From an uncultured Clostridia bacterium (GTDB taxonomy: Bacteria; Bacillota; Clostridia; TANB77; CAG-508), in assembly GCA_934157205.1 (NCBI GenBank), contig CAKPHJ010000019.1, positions 1-22,804 on the forward strand: a stretch of 22,804 bases of DNA. The letters run 5' to 3'. Numbering within the stretch: position 1 is the first letter of the stretch; each line of letters opens with the position of its first letter. The notes beneath the pieces were generated by a model, which was not told where the DNA came from, did no database searches, and was given only the letters and a program-made list of their open reading frames with translations. Positions 16,746-22,804 of the stretch are shown in pieces. The position numbers and the translations under genes are program-made.

Positions 16746-17300
16746 TTAAATTTCCATTTGGCTTCCTAAAAAAGTTGCTGCAGATTGAGCTACCTTTTTT
16801 TCTACATCATTCATTTTTTGATTTGCCTCTTTTGAAATCAATATAACAGTACCTATTGTATCTCCATTTGAAACTATTGGATACACAACCTGTGCATTAT
16901 ATTGTCTTTCTTTATTGTCATTTTTGGTTATTGGCATAGCAATATCACTATTTTCTTTACTTGTATAAACCTCTTTATCTTCCATTAATTGTTCTAATTC
17001 TTTACTAATATCTTGTTCTAGAAACTCTTTTTTTGACCCTCCTGAAACTGCTATTATTGTGTCTTTGTCAGTTATACAAGCAATATGTCCTGTAGTTTTT
17101 GATAATGTTTCTGCATAACCTGCCGCAAACTCTGAAAGCTCTCCTATTGGAGAATATTTTTTTAATATTACTTGCCCTTCTCTGTCTGTAAATATTTCTA
17201 AAGGGTCTCCTTCTTTTATTCTTAATGTTTTTCTTATTTCTTTTGGAATAACTACTCTACCTAAGTCATCTATTCTTCTTACAACACCTGTTGCTTTCAT
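16746..17300 (-). CDS. spoVT: SpoVT, AbrB-type sporulation regulator
   Basis: DNA-binding transcription factor that in Bacillus and Clostridia tunes forespore genes. The N-terminal AbrB swapped-hairpin domain (MKATGVVRRIDDLGRVVIPKEIRKTLRIKEGDPLEIF, residues 1-37) is nearly canonical. The rest (about 55-184) is the GAF-like sensor domain specific to SpoVT. Its length of 184 residues fits the family. AAGGAGG (17307-17313) gives a strong ribosome binding site. It is a good indicator that the organism belongs to a spore-forming lineage. No sigma-G promoter could be assigned with confidence. Confidence 0.95.
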   Translation of the reverse strand: MKATGVVRRIDDLGRVVIPKEIRKTLRIKEGDPLEIFTDREGQVILKKYSPIGELSEFAAGYAETLSKTTGHIACITDKDTIIAVSGGSKKEFLEQDISKELEQLMEDKEVYTSKENSDIAMPITKNDNKERQYNAQVVYPIVSNGDTIGTVILISKEANQKMNDVEKKVAQSAATFLGSQMEI

Positions 17301-17381
17301 AATTTTCCTCCTTTTATAATTTATGTCTACTTTTATTATTTCAAATAAGGAAGAAAATATTCAATTTACATCAAATTTTTA

Positions 17382-19325
17382 TTATTTATTATATTTATCT
17401 AAAATATATTTTAATTCTTTTGAAAATTCTTTTAATAAAACTATTTTTATAGATGCTTCTTTTCCATTTGTATAATCTTCAATTAATTGTTTTAATTTTT
17501 TTATGTTTTGCATTTCAGGTTCTATTTCTTTCGAAAATTTATTTGCCCTATCTATTAATTTTTCTTTTATTAAAACAATATCTTCATTATTAGCACATGT
17601 TATTCTTTGTAACAATTGAAATGCATCATAATATTTAAAAATTGGAATTTGCATACATTCTTTGTCAAACTTTTCGTAAAATTGTTCCATTCTCTCTGGT
17701 ATACATTTCATTATTTCATCTGCTTTTTCTCTATATTCCTTTTCTAATAATTGTTCATTTAATGTATTAAAATGTATTAAAATTGATTCCATATCTTTTT
17801 CTATTTCTGCAATAGCAATTTTTCCAAGTTCTTCATTAACATTTTTGCAATACTTAGATTTTAATGATGAAATATTCATCCCATTGCAAAATATTGTTTT
17901 TAATGTTTTTATATCATAATTAATTAAATTTCTTTTTGCAAAATAACTAAAATATGCATACAATTTTACAATATCTATAAGTTTTATGTTTCCATTTTTT
18001 ACATCTTGTATTATTTCTTCTATAATACCATTAAATTTATCATCTGGAATTTTCCAATATTCCTCTGTAAGTATTCTTTTATAAGCTGGAAAATTTCCAG
18101 TATCTACAGTATTTCTGATTACTTCCATGTTTTCTTTAAATAATTTCATATCAAATATACGTGTTCTAACATAATATTCTATAAATTTAAAAAAACGATA
18201 TTCAGATTTAAAATTATAGTAATAATTATTGTCAAATTCTTTTATGTAAAATTGTCTATTATCCATTAAAATTCTAGAAGAAACTAATATAGATTTATAT
18301 TCTTCATTATCTTTAATGTTAACAAATTTTTCTTTAGTAATTTTTCCAGCTTTTATTTCAAATGAAACTGCAATTGTAAAAATTAACATTGTTTGCATTA
18401 TTCTATTATTTGTATTTGGATATGATTCATTGACCATTTCAAAAACTTTCTTAAAAGCATCAATTGCATGTTTTAATATTCTTAAATTTCTAGTCCCGCT
18501 TCTATTAAATGTAGAAATTATTAAATTTGTATTTTGTCTTAAAAATTTAATTAATTCTGGATGATTTTCATATCTCATTAATATTCCATTGATTATATAG
18601 TCAAATTTTGGAGCATATTCAAAAGTTTCTCCAATTAGTTTTTCTTTAATTCTTTCATAATCATTTGCTTTATCAAAAACATGTTCTATTTTTTCTTGAA
18701 TTTTTTCAACCATTGGTTTATCATTCTTGTTTAGTTCTTCTTGTTTGTCCAACAGATATGTAGCTATAAATGTTTTCATTTCTAAATTTGAACTTTTTAG
18801 TTTATTTGATAGTTCTTTTTCATTACAAATTATTATAGTTTTTATGTGATCATGCTCTACAAAATTATTTATATATCCTAATATATCTATAACATCAACA
18901 TTTGCTCTTTCTAAATCATCAAAGCATAGAACTTTATCATCTGTAGAAAAAAACTTAGAATAATCAAGTTTATCTCCATTTTGTGTTACTCCAAAAAAAT
19001 TTGCCATATCAATTCCTGTTTTTGCATATTCTGGAATTGTTGTTTGACCATGTGAATGCATAAACTTTCTTAAGTTTTTATCCATAAGCTGTGTTGTTTC
19101 TATAAAAATTTTTTTACTTATATCATCTAAGTTAGAAATTCCGTATAAAGACATATAAATTGTTGTATATTTTTTTCCATTTAATTGCATTGATTCTATC
19201 TTGTTTTTTATTTTATTATTCCAAAAATGAGTTTTTCCAGAACCCCATTCTCCATTTAACATAACGGCATAATCTGTATAATCTGATCTTATATAATCTA
19301 GTATACTTTCAACTAATTCTTCCAT
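17382..19325 (-). CDS. KAP-family P-loop NTPase
   Basis: The 647-residue protein has a Walker A motif, GEWGSGKTH (25-33), close to its N-terminus and a Walker B motif, VLCFDDLE (132-139), followed by an IIICNEKEL segment (sensor-like, about 164-172). This layout matches KAP P-loop NTPases. The long C-terminal half (about 250-647) is helical, Lys/Glu-rich and has no recognised domain. No clear transmembrane pair is visible, unlike many KAP proteins. KAP-type NTPases occur in several anti-phage systems, but a defence role here is only a possibility. It is 34 bases after comF in the same direction and is probably co-transcribed with recD2 and comF. AAAGGGATG lies before the ATG. Confidence 0.8.
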   Translation of the reverse strand: MEELVESILDYIRSDYTDYAVMLNGEWGSGKTHFWNNKIKNKIESMQLNGKKYTTIYMSLYGISNLDDISKKIFIETTQLMDKNLRKFMHSHGQTTIPEYAKTGIDMANFFGVTQNGDKLDYSKFFSTDDKVLCFDDLERANVDVIDILGYINNFVEHDHIKTIIICNEKELSNKLKSSNLEMKTFIATYLLDKQEELNKNDKPMVEKIQEKIEHVFDKANDYERIKEKLIGETFEYAPKFDYIINGILMRYENHPELIKFLRQNTNLIISTFNRSGTRNLRILKHAIDAFKKVFEMVNESYPNTNNRIMQTMLIFTIAVSFEIKAGKITKEKFVNIKDNEEYKSILVSSRILMDNRQFYIKEFDNNYYYNFKSEYRFFKFIEYYVRTRIFDMKLFKENMEVIRNTVDTGNFPAYKRILTEEYWKIPDDKFNGIIEEIIQDVKNGNIKLIDIVKLYAYFSYFAKRNLINYDIKTLKTIFCNGMNISSLKSKYCKNVNEELGKIAIAEIEKDMESILIHFNTLNEQLLEKEYREKADEIMKCIPERMEQFYEKFDKECMQIPIFKYYDAFQLLQRITCANNEDIVLIKEKLIDRANKFSKEIEPEMQNIKKLKQLIEDYTNGKEASIKIVLLKEFSKELKYILDKYNK

Positions 19326-19359
19326 TTACTTCATCCCTTTCAAAAACAATATATTGTTT

Positions 19360-20001
19360 TTAATCTTTTGCAAGTGTTAAAATTGAAATTTCTGCTGGTT
19401 TTGCTTGTTGTAAAACTTTACAACATTCATTTACTGTATTTCCTGTTGTATATATATCATCTAATAATATTATCTTTTTTTTATTTAAATTTTTAATATT
19501 TTTTAATGAATATGCTCCTTTTATATTTTGTTCTCTTTGTTTTTTGTTTAACTTACTTTGTTCTACAATATCTTTATTTTTTATTAAGTCTGTATTATTT
19601 TCTACTTTAAGCTTTTTTGATATACTTTTTGCAATTAAAAAACTTTGATTATATCCTCTTTCTTTTTTTCTTTTACTACTTATTGGAACTGGTATGATTG
19701 TATCATAAGATTTAAGTAATTTAAAGAATTTCGTATTTTTCAGTAAAAATATTGAAAATGTTTTGTATAAATAAGATTTTTCATTAAATTTATAGTCTAT
19801 TAATAACTTTCTTATTATTCCGCTATACTCAAAAATATATAAATGTCTGTTATAATATTTATTAATATCTTGATTTAATTCATCTTCAAATTTTGCTTGT
19901 TCCTTTAAAATTAATTCACATTTCTTACATAAAAAATATGAATCAATTTTGCCACATATGCCACACGTTGGTGGATAAATTAAGTCTAATATGTTATACA
20001 A
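19360..20001 (-). CDS. comF: ComF family competence protein
   Basis: ComF is a cytosolic phosphoribosyltransferase-like protein needed for uptake or processing of transforming DNA. The N-terminal four-Cys zinc finger (PPTCGICGKI and FLCKKCE) is followed by YSGIIRKLLIDYKF, IIPVPISSKRKKERGYNQS and the PRPP-binding loop IILLDDIYTTGNTVNEC. Its 213 residues are typical. The start has AGGAGG at 20006-20011, inside the 19-base gap after the restored recD2 stop, so translation of the two genes is likely coupled only if recD2 is read to its full length. Confidence 0.95.
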   Translation of the reverse strand: MYNILDLIYPPTCGICGKIDSYFLCKKCELILKEQAKFEDELNQDINKYYNRHLYIFEYSGIIRKLLIDYKFNEKSYLYKTFSIFLLKNTKFFKLLKSYDTIIPVPISSKRKKERGYNQSFLIAKSISKKLKVENNTDLIKNKDIVEQSKLNKKQREQNIKGAYSLKNIKNLNKKKIILLDDIYTTGNTVNECCKVLQQAKPAEISILTLAKD

Positions 20002-20020
20002 ATTTCCTCCTAATTAATTG

Positions 20021-22265
20021 TCAATTTTTTAATTTGTATTCTAAACCTGTATTTCTTTTTTTACTATCTACATTGTTTATCATAAAATTAACTATGTTTT
20101 CATTTCCTATAATTATTAACATTTTTTTTGCTCTTGTAATTCCTGTATATAATAAATTTCTTGTTAAAAGCATTGGAGATGATTCTGGTGCTACCATTAT
20201 AACAACATCAAATTCACTACCGTTGTGCTTTATGTATTGTAATACAATAACTGTGCTCTATTTGATCTAAATCTGAAAATTCGTATATTGCCTTTTTTTC
20301 ATCATCAAATTTTATTTCTAAATTTTTGTCTATTTGATTTATTTTAGTTATTATACCAATTTCACCATTAAAAACTCCATTTCCTATTTCTTTTTTTCCA
20401 TAAACTTCTTTTTCCCAGTATATATCGTAATTGTTTTTTATTTGCATAACTCTGTCACCAATTCTATATACAACTCCCATAATTGATTTTTCTGGCAAAT
20501 TTTCATCACCAGGGTTTAAAAAACTTTGCAATACTTTGTTAATTTCTTTTGTTCCAAGTATTCCTTTTTTCGTTGGAGATAAAACCTGGATATTTTGAAT
20601 AAAATCAAAATTCCCATATTTTTTTAGTCTACCTGTACATAAAGAAATTACTTGATTTAATATTTTTTCTTGATTTTTTTCTTTAATAAAAAAGAAATCA
20701 TTTTTTGTATTACTATCTATTTCTTCAGAATCTTTTGCAATAAAGCTTTCACCACTATTTACTCTATGTGCATTTAGAACAATTTTACTTTCTGCAGCTT
20801 GTCTGAAAATTTTATCTAAGTGTATTGTTGTTATTACATTTGAATGTATAAGATCTTTTAAAACACTTCCTGGACCAACAGATGCCAATTGATCTTCATC
20901 ACCTACTAAAACAAGTTTTGTTCCTTGATATATAGATTTTAATAAATAATTAATAAGAAACATATCAACCATAGACATTTCATCTATTATAATAACATCT
21001 CCGTCTATTGGAGCCCCTTCATAATCTAAGACATTTTTAAATAAATTGTCATCATCAATTTTTCCAATTTCTAATAATCTATGTAATGTAGATGCCTCTC
21101 TTCCCGTAGTTTCAGTCATTCTTTTAGCTGCTCTACCTGTTGGAGCTGCTAATACAACTTTTTTCCCTTTTTTTTCATATATATCTATTATAGTTTTTAT
21201 AATAGTTGTTTTCCCTGTACCTGGACCTCCTGTAATTATAGATACATTATTTCCATTTACGAGTTTAATAGCCTCTTTCTGTTTTTCAGATAATACAATA
21301 TTCGAATTTTCTTCTATATTTTTTAATAAATGCTCTATACTATTTATTTTTTTCATATTAGGTGCACTTTGTAGTTTTTTTAATCTTAAAGAAATTTCCT
21401 CTTCAGTTTTATAAAAATAATATAAATAAACAAATTCATAGTTTTCACGTTTTTCAATTACAATTTCTTCTTTTGCTTTTAAATCTATTAACCCATCTTC
21501 TATATTTTCTGAATTTACATTTAATAAATTTCCAACAAATTCTATTAAATTTTCTTTTAAAACACATGAATTACCATTATATGTTGCTCTTATTAAACCA
21601 TATTTTATTCCACTATCAATTCTTTTTATATTGTTAGTATTAATTCCTAAATTAAGAGCCATTTTATCAATTTGATTGAAGTCAACTCCTCTGGCTATAT
21701 CTATTAATAAATATGGATTTGATTCAATTACTTCTATAGCTTTCATTCCATATAAATCAAATACTTTTTTAGCATGTTCTACACCTATTCCAAATTTGTC
21801 TAAAAAGCCAACAATTTGCCAGACTTCCCAATTTTTTATAAAATCTTCAGATATTTCTTTTGCTTTATTTACAGATATTCCTCTGATTTCAGCTAATCTT
21901 TCTGGCTCAAATTTAAATATATTGATTGTGTCATCACCAAATTTTTTTATTATTCTCTTAGCAATAGCTTGTCCAATTCCTTTAATACTACCATTAGATA
22001 AATATTTTTCTAGAGAACTTAATGTTTGTGGTAATATTTTTTCAAATGTATCAATTTTAAATTGTCTTCCATAATCTTTGTGTTCTATATATTTTCCACT
22101 TGCTTTTATGGTATCACCTTTATTTATAAAAGGAAGATATCCTACTATGGTGGTAGATTCTTCATCAGTTTCAAATTCTGCAACAGTATAACTATTTATA
22201 TCGTTTTTATATATTATTTCACATATTTCACCTATAATTTCCATTTTGAATTTATTTAACTCCAT
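20021..22265 (-). CDS. recD2: RecD2 5'-3' DNA helicase, with CGG +1 shift site
   Basis: ATP-dependent helicase of the RecD2 (RecD/TraA) type, active in DNA repair without RecBC. It has an N-terminal OB-like region, HhH repeats (SIKGIGQAIAKRIIKKFG and LAEIRGISVNKAKEI), Walker A GGPGTGKTT, motif II VIIIDEMSMVD, motif III LVGDEDQLASVGPG and the SH3-like insert. The zero frame ends His-Lys-Ala-Gln-CGG-TAG at 20217, inside motif V. Skipping the C at 20222 gives Ala-Gln-Gly-Ser-Glu-Phe-Asp, then LLTRNLLYTGITRAKK (motif VI), and stops at 20021. The joined protein is 747 residues, the family's usual length. The truncated product would lack motifs V and VI and be inactive. The first ATG at 22265 was used, although its ribosome binding site is weak. 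Confidence 0.95.
20220..20222 (-). other. CGG codon at +1 frameshift site in recD2
   Basis: The zero frame reads GCA CAA CGG TAG, so the stop is immediate. Skipping C20222 reads Gln-GGT-AGT-GAA, the conserved Gln-Gly-Ser-Glu of helicase motif V. Confidence 0.85.
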
Positions 22266-22313
22266 TTCATTACTTCGTTATTTATATTCTAAAAAGTTTA
22301 AACTCTTATTATG

Positions 22314-22354
22314 TAAAAAAATCTCAAAACGCTTTTAAATAAGTGTTTTGAGAT
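22314..22354 (-). terminator. Terminator of the rRNA operon
   Basis: CTCAAAACGCTT (22323-22334) pairs with AAGTGTTTTGAG (22341-22352, one G-T pair), followed on the minus strand by ATTTTTTTAC. It follows tRNA-Asn and precedes recD2. Confidence 0.85.
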
Positions 22355-22370
22355 TTTCTGCATTTAAGCT

Positions 22371-22447
22371 TGGCTCCTCTTGTTGGACTCGAACCAACGA
22401 CCTATCGGTTAACAGCCGAGCGCTCTACCAACTGAGCTAAAGAGGAA
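22371..22447 (-). tRNA. tRNA-Asn (anticodon GUU)
   Basis: Acceptor stem TCCTCTT/AAGAGGA with encoded CCA (22371-22373), D arm GCTCAGTTGGTAGAGC, anticodon stem-loop CGGCTGTTAACCG giving GUU, and T arm GTTGGTTCGAGTCCAAC. It follows 5S rRNA, a common Firmicutes arrangement. Confidence 0.96.
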
Positions 22448-22458
22448 TATATTTAAAT

Positions 22459-22574
22459 CTGGCAACAACCTATCTTTCCAGCAGGGTAACCCACAAGTAT
22501 TTTCGGCATATTTAGGCTTGACTTCTGTGTTCGGAATGGGAACAGGTATAGCCCTAAATATAATAATCACCAGA
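22459..22574 (-). rRNA. 5S ribosomal RNA
   Basis: About 116 bases, opening TCTGGTGATTAT and closing with its complement. It contains the conserved CCCATTCCGAACACAGAAG segment and the GTGGGTTACC region. The end pairing TCTGG/CCAGA sets the limits to within a few bases. Confidence 0.95.
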
Positions 22575-22732
22575 AAATTGATAACTATTTTTTACATGCT
22601 CCTATTATATACTATAATTTATAATATTGCAAGTACTATTTGAATTTTTTTCATTTTTTTATAGTGCTAAACACACTCAAAAATACATAGATGATTATTG
22701 GTTCGTTTTAGTTCGATTGCTTTTTTTAATTG
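22575..22732 (-). other. Spacer between 23S and 5S rRNA
   Basis: A/T-rich spacer of about 160 bases with no gene and no tRNA visible. It will contain the processing stems for 23S and 5S, which could not be delimited. Confidence 0.6.
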
Positions 22733-22804
22733 TGGTTAAGCCCTCGATTTATTAGTATTGGTCAGCTTAATGTATTGCTACACTTACACCTCCAACCTAT
22801 CTAC
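22733..22804 (-). rRNA. 23S ribosomal RNA, 3' end (partial)
   Basis: The minus strand ends with the conserved 23S 3' terminus (AGCTGACCAATACTAATAAA, then TCGAGGGCTTAACC). The gene continues past the right edge of the window. Confidence 0.93.

Noticed and set aside
2633..20222. Sequencing or assembly error as the cause of the four CGG frameshifts
   Set aside because: Errors usually change homopolymer lengths. Here a C is added before GG in four different contexts, while the many other GGA and GGT codons in the same genes are unaffected. It cannot be fully excluded without the reads.

Overview
The window looks like chromosomal DNA of an uncultured, very A+T-rich, spore-lineage member of the Clostridia. 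The evidence is a spoVT gene, competence genes dprA and comF, a Gram-positive-type sortase, a surface protein with a prepilin-like leader, AGGAGG-type ribosome binding sites and consensus sigma-A promoters. The species cannot be named from the sequence. Almost every chromosomal gene lies on the minus strand.

Layout: (1) 1-840 holds a promoter and one gene of unknown function (200-757). Its base composition is near half G+C, far above the surroundings, so it is probably foreign. (2) About 843-4734 is a decayed integrative mobilizable element. It carries a frameshifted relaxase, mobC, a candidate oriT, tnpV, a rep remnant and a tyrosine integrase remnant, and abuts the 3' end of tRNA-Leu(UAA). 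(3) 4734-14593 carries tRNA-Leu, a BspA-like leucine-rich-repeat surface protein, dprA, a probable operon ligA - small unknown gene - valS - folD, a sortase, and a HIT-family protein. (4) 14702-22265 carries a short alaS, spoVT, a KAP-type P-loop NTPase, comF and recD2. (5) The right edge is the end of an rRNA operon: 23S 3' end, 5S, tRNA-Asn(GUU) and terminator.

The striking observation is a repeated recoding-like signature. dprA, ligA and recD2 are each broken by exactly one extra base, always a C placed directly before a conserved glycine codon GGN. In the zero frame this makes a CGG codon. Reading resumes in the +1 frame and gives a full-length, well-conserved protein each time (DprA Val-Pro-Gly-Asn, LigA Val-Gly-Arg-Thr-Gly, RecD2 Ala-Gln-Gly-Ser-Glu). 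The tnpV gene of the mobile element has the same change. By hand scan, these are the only in-frame CGG codons in any minus-strand gene here. CGG occurs about 17 times out of frame in the chromosomal genes, and CGT, CGC and CGA are all used for arginine.

The simplest reading is that CGG is unassigned in this organism (tRNA-Arg(CCG) lost) and that CGG-N is read as glycine by +1 frameshifting or four-base decoding. This is an inference from four sites and is testable. The foreign gene at 200-757 is the exception: it has a zero-frame CGG at codon 19.
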